Shown: positions 6,444 through 14,098, counted from the stretch's first letter. The stretch is 15,844 nt of DNA from Bacillota bacterium (GCA_023424235.1 JAFAEB010000092.1:1-15844), one strand, 5' to 3'. Translations and numbers: made by a program. The notes: generated by a model from the letters alone, not told the origin.

Positions 6444-6479
6444 AAAAGTAATGAAATGAAAAGTCAAGGAGGTTAAGTA

Positions 6480-6974
6480 ATGGGTACTAAGAAAAACGCA
6501 GTCCCTTTTGCAGGAACAAAAGAGCAAGAAGCAGAACTACTTAAGGTAATTAACACTTACAAAAATTTAGATGGTGCCTTAATGCAGATTCTACACGATG
6601 CTCAAAACATCTATGGTTATCTTCCTATTGAAGTACAGACCATAATATCCAACGAGTTAAATATGCCATTGGAAAAAATATATGGTGTTGTGACGTTTTA
6701 TTCACAATTTTCTTTATATCCAAAAGGAAAATATAAGATTTCCGTCTGTCTAGGAACTGCTTGTTACGTAAAAGGCGCAGGTGACCTTTATAACAAATTA
6801 ATGGAATTACTTCATATTGAAGGTGGAGAATGTACACCTGATGGCAAATTCTCACTAGACGCCTGTCGTTGTATTGGCGCATGTGGTCTTGCCCCTGTAC
6901 TTACAGTTAACGATGATGTATATGGTCGTTTATCCACTGATGATTTAGCAGGAATACTAGCTAAATACGAATAA
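6480..6974 (+). CDS. hydC: NuoE-like [2Fe-2S] subunit of multimeric [FeFe]-hydrogenase (HydC-like)
   Basis: A 164-residue protein of the NuoE/24-kDa family. A helical N-terminal part (residues 15-75, with the typical IYGYLP and GVVTFYSQFSLYPKGKY) precedes a thioredoxin-like [2Fe-2S] domain. The ligands are Cys90 and Cys95 (VCLGTACYVKGA) and Cys131 and Cys135 (CRCIGACGLAPV), the complete C-x4-C and C-x3-C set. In trimeric hydrogenases this subunit works with the NuoF-like subunit in NAD(H) electron transfer in the cytoplasm. ATG 6480 has AAGGAGG at 6466-6472, 7 nt upstream. It is the first gene of a five-gene plus-strand operon ending in hydA. The length is normal for the family. Confidence 0.93.
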   Translation: MGTKKNAVPFAGTKEQEAELLKVINTYKNLDGALMQILHDAQNIYGYLPIEVQTIISNELNMPLEKIYGVVTFYSQFSLYPKGKYKISVCLGTACYVKGAGDLYNKLMELLHIEGGECTPDGKFSLDACRCIGACGLAPVLTVNDDVYGRLSTDDLAGILAKYE

Positions 6975-6982
6975 TACATTTT

Positions 6983-7540
6983 ATGATGACTGAATTATCA
7001 TTAAATGTTTTAGATATTGCACAAAACTCCATAGCAGCTCGTGCTTCCCTTATAAAAATTACGGTAAGCATTAACACAAAGGAAGATACCTTGACAATAA
7101 TTATCTGGGATAATGGTTGTGGTATGGAAGAAGACTTGCTAAATAAAGTAGTAGATCCTTTCTATACTTCTAGAACTACAAGAAAAGTCGGCCTTGGAAT
7201 TCCATTTTTTAAGTATTCCGCCGAAATAACAGGTGGTAGGTTTCATATTACTTCAGAAGTTGGGAATGGTACTACAATATCAGGAATATATCAGTTATCA
7301 CATATCGATCGAATGCCGTTAGGAGATATGGTCAGTACCATCCACACACTAATTACATTCAATCAGGACATTGATTTTATATATGATTATGAAGTTAATG
7401 ATAAGTCATTTCAATTAGATACCAGAGAGATAAGAGAAATCCTAGGAGATATTCCTTTTCATGTAGCCGAAGTATCTAACTATATCAAAGAATATTTAAT
7501 TGAGAACACTCTCATTGTTAATGATGAAAAACATTATTAG
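6983..7540 (+). CDS. GHKL ATPase/histidine-kinase-like protein of the hydrogenase operon
   Basis: A 185-residue protein beginning directly with an ATP-binding fold: ELSLNVLDIAQNSIAARA (N-box, Asn at about residue 16), WDNGCGM (G1), DPFYTSRTTRKVGLGIPFF (F and G2 region), then GNGTTI. There is no phospho-accepting His domain or membrane segment, so it is a stand-alone ATPase module. The C-terminal ~75 residues (from about 110) are not recognised. It starts 8 bp after the HydC-like gene, at ATG 6983 or ATG 6986, without a strong ribosome binding site, so coupling is likely. From memory, a comparable ATPase gene occurs between the NuoE-like and ferredoxin-like genes in operons such as that of Acetobacterium woodii. 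A regulatory rather than electron-transfer role is likely. Confidence 0.82.
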   Translation: MMTELSLNVLDIAQNSIAARASLIKITVSINTKEDTLTIIIWDNGCGMEEDLLNKVVDPFYTSRTTRKVGLGIPFFKYSAEITGGRFHITSEVGNGTTISGIYQLSHIDRMPLGDMVSTIHTLITFNQDIDFIYDYEVNDKSFQLDTREIREILGDIPFHVAEVSNYIKEYLIENTLIVNDEKHY

Positions 7541-7632
7541 TCCTGTATGTATCTAAGATTTAAATAGAATGCTCTTTGAGTTTGATATTTTTTTAACAAA
7601 ATCAAAGAAACAATATATAAGGAGGATAATAT

Positions 7633-8007
7633 ATGAAAACTCTTGCTGAATTACAAGCAATTAGAGAAAAGATGCAAGGTCAAATTGGCATACGTTCCGA
7701 AGCAAGTGACCAAATTAGAGTCGTAGTTGGTATGGCAACTTGTGGTATCGCAAGCGGAGCTAGACCAGTTCTTACAACTCTTTCTGAAGCAGTTTTAACA
7801 AAACAATTAAATAATATATCTGTAACCCAAACAGGTTGTATCGGATTATGTCAATACGAACCTATCGTAGAAGTGATAGAACCTGGCAAAGAAAAAGTTA
7901 CTTATATTAAAATGACACCTGAAAAAGCCTTAGAGATCGTAGAGCAACATTTAGTACGTGGCCAGGTAGTTAGCAAATATACCGTTAATGCAGAAGGGAG
8001 GATATAG
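7633..8007 (+). CDS. Thioredoxin-like [2Fe-2S] ferredoxin-family protein of the hydrogenase operon
   Basis: A 124-residue protein: a short helical N-terminus (residues 1-25) and a thioredoxin-like ferredoxin domain with MATCGIASGA (Cys37) and QTGCIGLCQYEP (Cys69, Cys73). It resembles the N-terminal domain of the next gene product, but the first ligand of C-x4-C is Val32, so only three cysteines are present in the whole protein. Either the cluster has a non-Cys ligand, or none is bound. Matching proteins in other hydrogenase operons show, from memory, a similar GMxTCGIA motif, so this may be typical rather than a defect. AAGGAGG lies just before ATG 7633. The next gene starts 3 bp after its stop. 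It is probably an accessory subunit or chaperone of the hydrogenase complex. Confidence 0.82.
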   Translation: MKTLAELQAIREKMQGQIGIRSEASDQIRVVVGMATCGIASGARPVLTTLSEAVLTKQLNNISVTQTGCIGLCQYEPIVEVIEPGKEKVTYIKMTPEKALEIVEQHLVRGQVVSKYTVNAEGRI

Positions 8008-8010
8008 GTA

Positions 8011-9801
8011 ATGTATCGTTCACATATACTAGTTTGTGGAGGAACTGGATGTACTTCTTCAGGAAGTATTAAAATCATAGAAGCCCTTCATGCTGAACTT
8101 GAAAAGAATCATTTAGAAAATGAAGTAAGCGTTGTACAAACAGGATGTCACGGTTTATGTGCCCTAGGTCCAATTATGATTGTATATCCAGGTGCAACCT
8201 TCTACTCCATGGTTAAAACAGAAGATATTCCAGAAATCGTATCCGAGCATTTAGTAAAAGGTAGATTAGTTACTAGACTTATGTATACTGAAACAGTTAC
8301 AGAAGATGGTGAAATCAAAAACCTTTCCGATACTGACTTTTATAAAAAACAACATAGAATTGCACTTCGTAATTGTGGTGTTATTAACCCAGAAAATATT
8401 GAAGAGTACATTGGAACACATGGATATGAAGCTCTAGGTAAAGTATTAACTGAATACACACCAGATGAGGTTATTCAAGTTATCTTAGACAGTGGACTTC
8501 GTGGACGTGGGGGCGGTGGTTTCCCTTCAGGCCTAAAATGGAAATTAGCAAAAGGAAATCACGCAGATCAAAAATATGTTTGCTGTAATGCAGACGAAGG
8601 TGACCCAGGTGCATTTATGGATCGTTCTGTTCTTGAAGGGGATCCACATGTTGTATTAGAAGCTATGGCAATAGCAGGTTATGCAATTGGAGCAACACAA
8701 GGATATGTTTATATTCGTGCAGAATATCCAATTGCAGTTGACCGTTTAGAAATAGCAATCAAGCAAGCAAGAGAATTTGGTTTATTAGGAAAAGATATCT
8801 TCGGATCTGGCTTTGACTTTGATGTAGATATCAGACTTGGTGCAGGTGCATTCGTATGTGGTGAAGAAACAGCTCTTATAACTTCTATTGAAGGTAACAG
8901 AGGAGAGCCACGTCCTCGTCCTCCATTCCCTGCAGAAAAAGGGTTATTTGGAAAACCTACTATATTAAACAACGTTGAAACCTACGCAAATATTCCACAA
9001 ATCATTTTACATGGTCCAGAATGGTTTAATTCTATGGGTACTGAAAAATCCAAAGGAACAAAAGTATTCGCTTTAGGTGGTAAAGTTAAAAATACAGGTC
9101 TAGTTGAAATACCAATGGGTACAACACTAAGAGAAGTAATTGAAGAAATTGGTGGTGGTATTCCAAACGGCAAGAAGTTTAAGGCAGCACAAACAGGTGG
9201 ACCAAGTGGTGGCTGTATTCCTGTTGAACATTATGATATTCCAATCGATTATGATAACTTAATCCAGATTGGTTCCATGATGGGTTCCGGTGGTCTTATT
9301 GTTATGGACGAAGATAACTGTATGGTTGATATCGCTAAGTTCTTCTTAGAGTTTACAGTAGAAGAATCCTGTGGTAAATGTACACCATGTCGTATCGGAA
9401 CAAAACGTTTATACGAAATGCTAGAAAAAATTACAAATGGTAATGGTACCTTAGAAGATCTTGATAAGTTAGAGGAACTATGCTACCACATTAAAGAAAA
9501 TTCCTTATGTGGACTTGGTCAAACTGCACCAAACCCTGTATTATCTACTTTAAAATTCTTTAGGGATGAATATATTGCCCATGTAGTAGATAAAAAATGT
9601 CCTTCTGGTGTATGTAAGGCATTATTATCCTATGTTATTGATGCTGATAAATGTAAAGGCTGTACTCTATGTGCTAGAGTATGTCCAAATGGCGCCATTG
9701 AAGGTAAAGTAAAAGAAGCTCATATTATACATCAAAGTAAATGTATTAAATGTGGTGCTTGTATGGAAAAATGCCGCTTTGACGCAATTGCAATAAGATA
9801 G
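8011..9801 (+). CDS. hydB: NuoF-like NAD(H)-oxidising subunit of multimeric [FeFe]-hydrogenase (HydB-like)
   Basis: A 596-residue flavoprotein subunit. Residues 1-95 form a thioredoxin-like [2Fe-2S] domain with Cys9, Cys14, Cys46 and Cys50. The NuoF core follows: GLRGRGGGGFPSG (162-174) and CNADEGDPGAF (192-202) for FMN and NAD(H), EGNRGEPRPRPPFP (294-307), an SLBB region, and the [4Fe-4S] site SCGKCTPC (Cys454, 457, 460) with Cys500. The tail carries two ferredoxin clusters (Cys548, 551, 554, 558 and Cys578, 581, 584, 588). This layout is that of HydB in trimeric hydrogenases, which couple NADH and reduced ferredoxin to H2 (electron bifurcation or confurcation). GGGAGG precedes ATG 8011 and overlaps the upstream gene's end. 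hydA follows after 24 bp. All expected ligands are present. Confidence 0.95.
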   Translation: MYRSHILVCGGTGCTSSGSIKIIEALHAELEKNHLENEVSVVQTGCHGLCALGPIMIVYPGATFYSMVKTEDIPEIVSEHLVKGRLVTRLMYTETVTEDGEIKNLSDTDFYKKQHRIALRNCGVINPENIEEYIGTHGYEALGKVLTEYTPDEVIQVILDSGLRGRGGGGFPSGLKWKLAKGNHADQKYVCCNADEGDPGAFMDRSVLEGDPHVVLEAMAIAGYAIGATQGYVYIRAEYPIAVDRLEIAIKQAREFGLLGKDIFGSGFDFDVDIRLGAGAFVCGEETALITSIEGNRGEPRPRPPFPAEKGLFGKPTILNNVETYANIPQIILHGPEWFNSMGTEKSKGTKVFALGGKVKNTGLVEIPMGTTLREVIEEIGGGIPNGKKFKAAQTGGPSGGCIPVEHYDIPIDYDNLIQIGSMMGSGGLIVMDEDNCMVDIAKFFLEFTVEESCGKCTPCRIGTKRLYEMLEKITNGNGTLEDLDKLEELCYHIKENSLCGLGQTAPNPVLSTLKFFRDEYIAHVVDKKCPSGVCKALLSYVIDADKCKGCTLCARVCPNGAIEGKVKEAHIIHQSKCIKCGACMEKCRFDAIAIR

Positions 9802-9825
9802 TCATCAATTTAAAGGAGGTTAATG

Positions 9826-11568
9826 ATGGAAACAGTTAATATAAAAATAAATGGCCAGGATATAAAAGCTAGAAAAGGCGCTACGATCCTTGAAGCCGCT
9901 AGACTTGCCCATATCGATATCCCTACTCTTTGTTTCCTAAAAGAGATTAATGAAATCGGTGCTTGCCGTATCTGTGTTGTTGAAGTAAAAGGTGCTAGAA
10001 GTTTAGTTGCATCCTGCGTATTTCCAGTAAATGAAGGTATGGAAGTATGGACAAATACTCCAAAAGTAATTGAATCAAGAAAAAGAACATTAGAATTAAT
10101 CCTTTCTGACCATGATAAAAAATGTTTATCCTGTGTAAGAAGTGGTGATTGTGAATTACAAAAACTATGTAAAGACTATAAAATAGAAAATGAAAATTAT
10201 TACGAAGGAGAAGCAAATCAATTTGAAGTTGATTATTCTGCGGCTCATATGTATCGTGATAATAATAAGTGTATCCTTTGTAGAAGATGTAGTGCTGTAT
10301 GTGAAAAAATACAAGATGTTGGCGTAATAGGCGCAAACAATCGTGGTTTTGCAACTAATATCAGTTCTGCCTTTGAAATGGGCCTAGGTGATACTTCTTG
10401 TATTTCCTGTGGTCAATGTATCGCTGTCTGTCCTACTGGTGCATTATCAGAAAAAGACAGCACAGAAGAAGTGTTTAAAGCAATTGCAGATAAATCAAAG
10501 CATGTAATTGTTCAAACTGCTCCTAGTGTACGCGCTGGACTTGGTGAACCTTTTGGTCTTCCAATTGGAACCAATGCAGAAGGAAAGATGGTAGCTGCTC
10601 TTCGCCGTCTTGGCTTTGATAAAGTATTTGATACAAACTTTGCTGCTGACTTAACGATAATGGAAGAAGCTCATGAATTTTTAGATAGAGTTCAAAATGG
10701 CGGAACACTTCCACTTATTACTTCATGTTCACCAGGTTGGGTTAAGTATTGTGAACATTACTTCCCAGATATGATAGATAATTTATCTAGTTGTAAATCT
10801 CCTCAACAAATGTTTGGTGCAACTGTAAAAACTTATTACGCGGAAAAAATGGGTATTGATCCAAAAGATATCGTTTCGGTAAGTATTATGCCATGTACTG
10901 CTAAGAAATTCGAAATTGGTAGAGAAGATCAAGATGCAGCTGGATATGCTGATGTAGACTATGCTCTAACTGTTAGAGAATTAGCAAGAATGATTGAACG
11001 TGCAGGTATTAACTTTAATTCCTTACCAGATGAAGAATTTGATATGCCACTTGGTATGTATACTGGTGCTGGTGTAATCTTTGGTGCAACTGGTGGTGTT
11101 ATGGAAGCAGCTCTTAGAACTGCAGTAGAAACATTAACAGGTGATGAACTTTTACAGCTAGAGTTTAATGATGTTCGAGGCTTCGATGGTATTAAAGAAG
11201 CAACTTATACTGTAAATGGTATGGATATCAATGTAGCAGTAGCTTCTGGCCTAAGCAATGCAAAAGAATTATTAAACAAAGTAAAATCCGGTGAAAAGAA
11301 CTATCACTTTATTGAAATCATGGGTTGTCCTGGTGGATGTATTAATGGTGGTGGTATGCCACAAGTACCAGCAAGTATCAGAAACTTTAACGATATTAGA
11401 TCCTTACGTGCAAAAGTTTTATATGACCTTGATACCGCTAATACAATTCGAAAATCTCATGAAAATCCTGCAATCAAAGAATTATATGATACCTTCTTTG
11501 GCAAACCAGGAAGCCATAAAGCACATGAAATATTACACACTAGTTATGTTAAAAGATCAATTAACTAG
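9826..11568 (+). CDS. hydA: Catalytic subunit of multimeric [FeFe]-hydrogenase (HydA, group A)
   Basis: A 580-residue catalytic subunit (581 if ATG 9823 is used; GGAGG at 9815-9819 fits ATG 9826 better). In 581-numbering: [2Fe-2S] with Cys37, 48, 51, 65; a His-Cys3 [4Fe-4S] site with His97, Cys101, 104, 110; two [4Fe-4S] clusters with Cys150, 153, 156, 160 and Cys193, 196, 199, 203. The H-cluster domain has L1 TSCSPGWV (302-303), L2 IMPCTAKK (Cys358) and L3 IMGCPGGCINGGG (Cys502, Cys506). A small-subunit-like C-terminus (NPAIKELYDTFFGKPG) ends the protein. L1 carries Ser303 where the monomeric CpI has the second Cys. The C-terminal [2Fe-2S] extension known from T. maritima HydA is absent. It produces or oxidises H2 in the cytoplasm with the HydB and HydC partners encoded upstream. 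It needs HydEFG maturation, not encoded here. Confidence 0.95.
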   Translation: METVNIKINGQDIKARKGATILEAARLAHIDIPTLCFLKEINEIGACRICVVEVKGARSLVASCVFPVNEGMEVWTNTPKVIESRKRTLELILSDHDKKCLSCVRSGDCELQKLCKDYKIENENYYEGEANQFEVDYSAAHMYRDNNKCILCRRCSAVCEKIQDVGVIGANNRGFATNISSAFEMGLGDTSCISCGQCIAVCPTGALSEKDSTEEVFKAIADKSKHVIVQTAPSVRAGLGEPFGLPIGTNAEGKMVAALRRLGFDKVFDTNFAADLTIMEEAHEFLDRVQNGGTLPLITSCSPGWVKYCEHYFPDMIDNLSSCKSPQQMFGATVKTYYAEKMGIDPKDIVSVSIMPCTAKKFEIGREDQDAAGYADVDYALTVRELARMIERAGINFNSLPDEEFDMPLGMYTGAGVIFGATGGVMEAALRTAVETLTGDELLQLEFNDVRGFDGIKEATYTVNGMDINVAVASGLSNAKELLNKVKSGEKNYHFIEIMGCPGGCINGGGMPQVPASIRNFNDIRSLRAKVLYDLDTANTIRKSHENPAIKELYDTFFGKPGSHKAHEILHTSYVKRSIN

Positions 11569-11603
11569 AACGTAAATTTGCCCTATTTTTATTCATTTAT
11601 ATA

Positions 11604-11627
11604 TTCTAAGAGTTACTACTCTTAGAA
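11604..11627 (+). other. 9-bp perfect hairpin 36 bp after hydA
   Basis: TTCTAAGAG (11604-11612) and CTCTTAGAA (11619-11627) with a 6-nt loop. No T-run follows, so it is not itself a terminator. It stands 3 bp in front of the terminator stem and may protect the mRNA 3' end. Confidence 0.5.
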
Positions 11628-11630
11628 GCA

Positions 11631-11676
11631 AAGCCTGACATTAGCGGTATCACTGCTGGTATCAGGCTTCTTTTTT
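11631..11676 (+). terminator. Rho-independent terminator of the hydrogenase operon
   Basis: Stem AAGCCTGA (11631-11638) with TCAGGCTT (11662-11669), an inner stem AGCGG/CTGCT around loop TATCA, then C and six T. It is strong and well placed 63 bp after the hydA stop. Confidence 0.9.
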
Positions 11677-11732
11677 GGGCTCTTTGTCATCCTCAAGTAG
11701 TCATTTCACTTCATAGGACACAATGAACTATA

Positions 11733-11767
11733 AAAGAGGGCCAAACCTTTACAGTCAGACCCCCTTT
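11733..11767 (-). terminator. Probable terminator of the amidase gene
   Basis: On the minus strand, AAAGGGGGTC (11767-11758) pairs over ten positions with GGCCCTCTTT (11742-11733), with two G-U pairs, and a T-run follows. The plus-strand transcript would contain an A-C mismatch, so the minus direction is favoured. It lies about 200 bp after the amidase stop. Confidence 0.5.
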
Positions 11768-11964
11768 GCTTATCATATCTATGTCAAGCAGCCGAATAAA
11801 AATAGTATTTTTTACAAAAAAAAATAAACAAGGTATAAGAGCTTCGGTTGCGAATTTTTTAGATATGTAACTCTTATTCCTTACTGATTATAGAATATTA
11901 TATTCTCTAATCACATTTATGTTACAAATTTATTACTATGAAACATAAACTATGTGTTTTATTT
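11768..11964. other. Gene-free spacer between converging genes
   Basis: AT-rich sequence with long A and T runs (for example 11806-11830). Apart from a minimal TTCG-GTTG-CGAA hairpin before a T-run near 11843-11859, I see no gene, promoter or repeat. Together with the hairpins before it, this accounts for the whole 11569-11964 spacer. Confidence 0.6.
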
Positions 11965-12978
11965 TTATAAAGCAGGAAAGGAAATTGGTCTCCTTATATT
12001 CCCCAAATTTATAGGTCGGTCTATTGTATCATAGTAATTCCAAAGACACACTTTCGTTATTTCACTATTTTCATAGCTTCTAAAGTAATATTCGCAAGTG
12101 TTCGTGTTCATAAATGCAGTATATTTTGTATAATCATATGTATCCTTACTGGTTATCACAATCCCTTTCGGAATAGATACACTCTCCATAATATGAAAGC
12201 AAGTAATGACTGCTTCCCCACATGATTTAGGTGTACTTACATGGGTCTTATGAAAAGCAGCTCGAACAAACCTTTCTGGTGATGTATAACCACCTGGTAA
12301 TTGACTCGTTCCTGCTCCTTGCCCAAAAGGCTCTAACTCTATACTTCCCCATATAGACCTCTCCTTTTGTACAGGTGATACACTCATATAATTTCTTAAG
12401 TTAGTCATATGCCAGATAAAGTCAGGACTATTGGCTAGAACTCCGATTGGGTTATAAAAGGCATGTAATCCATCCGATGTTTGCTCAATAACCACGCATT
12501 TACCACTTCGATCCGTAGCAATCCAATGTAGGGGTGCAACGCTCCTTGTTACATCATCACTTACCCCAATGATATTTATATGCTGTAATTCCTCAATTAG
12601 TTCTTCTACCGTACTACATCGACCTAGAATATATTGAACAAAATCATAGGCAACAATCAGATTCTTCTTATTGTGATTTCTATAATCCATTTCATTTTCA
12701 TTACTATATTCATGAAAATCAGCATATCCAGCAAAATAGAGAGCTGCTGCCGCAAATCCCTTTTCATTTACTCCATCAAAAAAAGCAAGTTCGTCTCCAC
12801 TTTCCTGCCCAATTGCTATAAAACTATAAGAGTTATAATAATTAATATTACGTACATCAGTCCATATATAATCTCTTGGTACAACATATAGATAAGGTTC
12901 AATTTCGTATGAAAAATCCATGGTTCTTCCGAAAAAGTTCTCTCTTTCCTCAGAGCGTAAGGTTATCGCAGTACACAT
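11965..12978 (-). CDS. Choloylglycine hydrolase family amidase, penicillin V acylase-like (Ntn hydrolase)
   Basis: A 337-residue Ntn hydrolase of the linear amide C-N hydrolase family (bile salt hydrolases and penicillin V acylases). The start is MCTAITL, so removal of Met would expose Cys2 as the N-terminal nucleophile. Arg18 and Asp21 (FGRTMD) follow, then VNEKGFAAAALYFAGYADF (70-88), ANSPDFIWHMTNLRNYM (182-198) with Asn183, and SPERFVRAAF (233-242) with Arg236. The spacing of Cys2, Arg18 and Asp21 equals that of Bifidobacterium bile salt hydrolase. The position that is Asn in bile salt hydrolases (LNFxGY) is Tyr81 here, as in penicillin V acylase, so bile salt activity is doubtful. There is no signal peptide, so it is probably cytoplasmic. 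AGGAGG at 12990-12985 fixes ATG 12978. It appears to be a single-gene unit. Confidence 0.9.
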   Translation of the reverse strand: MCTAITLRSEERENFFGRTMDFSYEIEPYLYVVPRDYIWTDVRNINYYNSYSFIAIGQESGDELAFFDGVNEKGFAAAALYFAGYADFHEYSNENEMDYRNHNKKNLIVAYDFVQYILGRCSTVEELIEELQHINIIGVSDDVTRSVAPLHWIATDRSGKCVVIEQTSDGLHAFYNPIGVLANSPDFIWHMTNLRNYMSVSPVQKERSIWGSIELEPFGQGAGTSQLPGGYTSPERFVRAAFHKTHVSTPKSCGEAVITCFHIMESVSIPKGIVITSKDTYDYTKYTAFMNTNTCEYYFRSYENSEITKVCLWNYYDTIDRPINLGNIRRPISFPAL

Positions 12979-13130
12979 TCTAATCCTCCTAACTATTAAT
13001 CTGAATTAGCTATTTGCGATTACTTAAAATATTAATTTAAATAAATATGTAGTTTATATGGTTCGCATTTAACTAAGTCATCTATATTACAATACGTAAA
13101 AGAGGCTAGAAATATACCAGTAATGAAACA

Positions 13131-13169
13131 AGGGCTATTTGCCATGATTGTTATCACAGCAACAGCCCT
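13131..13169 (-). terminator. Terminator hairpin after the LytM-like gene
   Basis: On the minus strand, AGGGCT/AGCCCT outside and a ten-pair inner stem (TTGCTGTGAT with ATCATGGCAA) around loop AACA. The following TTGTTTC is only moderately T-rich, so termination efficiency is uncertain. It lies 11 bp after the stop at 13181. Confidence 0.65.
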
Positions 13170-13180
13170 AATTTAAGCAA

Positions 13181-14086
13181 TTATCTTAATAATAACATTG
13201 GATTAACAGTTTCATCATCCTTTAGTACTTTAAAATAAAGGTTACCACCCTCAACACTATAATATTTTGTTGGTGTAGCAACAGTACCTATGATATCACC
13301 TTCAAGAACGGAATCCCCTTCTGCTACAGTAATATCTTGTAGTTGACCATAAACTAAGCTATATCCATTTCCAATGGCAACAGTAACTGTTAAACCAGTC
13401 TCATCTTCATTAGATATTGAAGTAACAATCCCTTGTGCTGCACTTAATACATTGTCGCCAACATTAGCATCAATAATAACAGCCGGGTTAACTCTAAATT
13501 GTTCTAATGTAGGATGATAAATAACTCTATCAACACTATAATTCAACAAAACATTGCCTGTAATAGGCCATAATAAACCTTTTTCAGCATCAAAGTGTAA
13601 TGTTTCTAAACTCATTACTTCTTCACTTGCAACTTCTTCATTGGTTTGTGTTTCGTTCGCCGTTTCAGTAGTTGTAGAAACATCTTGTGCATCATCAGCT
13701 ACTGGCGTATCTACTGCATCATTGTCAGATACAGTTACATTATCATCATAAATATCAAATTCTAAAAGGCTACCGTCAGATACTGGACCATTAATATTGT
13801 CCAAATCATTTTGTGCCACCTCATTAGATTGACTGCCGGAATTATTATTAGCAGTGTCTACTAAGGGTTGGTTATTCATGTCTGGTACATCATCATCTAT
13901 GATGTCGCCATCAGCAACCTCTGAAGTATTTGGCTCATTTAAATCTACTAGATTTTCATTACCACTCTTATCAGATGATTGGTTTAGCCCCACCATTGTA
14001 ATCGCAATGATTGCCAATGCCCCAACACATAATAACGCGTAAAAGCTCTTGCTTTTAAAGAATTCAGCTAAGCTATGTTTTTTCAT
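13181..14086 (-). CDS. Membrane-anchored LytM/M23-like protein with degenerate active site (SpoIIQ-like)
   Basis: A 301-residue protein. Residues 15-34 form one transmembrane segment after a basic N-terminus, so the rest should lie outside the membrane. Residues 35-160 are a low-complexity linker rich in Asp, Asn, Ser and Thr. Residues 172-298 follow the M23/LytM pattern (LLWPITG, GDNVLSAAQGIV, NGYSLVYGQL, GDSVLEGDIIG, GNLYFKV). All metal or catalytic positions are changed: the first His is Asn200, the Asp of HxGxD is Ile204, YGHL is YGQL, and HLHF is NLYF. It cannot be a normal zinc endopeptidase and is probably a binding or scaffold protein, as proposed for SpoIIQ-type proteins. GAGGTGAT at 14098-14091 supports ATG 14086 over a GTG at 14113. 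It follows the transglutaminase gene by 41 bp. Confidence 0.85.
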   Translation of the reverse strand: MKKHSLAEFFKSKSFYALLCVGALAIIAITMVGLNQSSDKSGNENLVDLNEPNTSEVADGDIIDDDVPDMNNQPLVDTANNNSGSQSNEVAQNDLDNINGPVSDGSLLEFDIYDDNVTVSDNDAVDTPVADDAQDVSTTTETANETQTNEEVASEEVMSLETLHFDAEKGLLWPITGNVLLNYSVDRVIYHPTLEQFRVNPAVIIDANVGDNVLSAAQGIVTSISNEDETGLTVTVAIGNGYSLVYGQLQDITVAEGDSVLEGDIIGTVATPTKYYSVEGGNLYFKVLKDDETVNPMLLLR

Positions 14087-14090
14087 TATT

Positions 14091-14098
14091 ATCACCTC
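14091..14098 (-). promoter_or_regulatory. Ribosome binding site that sets the LytM-like start
   Basis: GAGGTGAT on the minus strand, four bases before ATG 14086-14084. The in-frame GTG at 14113 lies upstream of it with no comparable site. Confidence 0.6.

Noticed and set aside
9995..10354. 119-aa minus-strand ORF inside hydA
   Set aside because: It is antisense to conserved Cys motifs of hydA, with low-complexity His/Tyr/Leu composition typical of a shadow frame.
11291..11575. 94-aa ORF overlapping the 3' end of hydA in another frame
   Set aside because: It lies within the strongly conserved hydA coding frame and has no ribosome binding site or family resemblance.
13554..13751. Plus-strand ORF opposite the linker of the LytM-like protein
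   Set aside because: Ser/Val/Thr-rich product is the mirror of the low-complexity Asp/Asn/Thr linker codons; no start signal.
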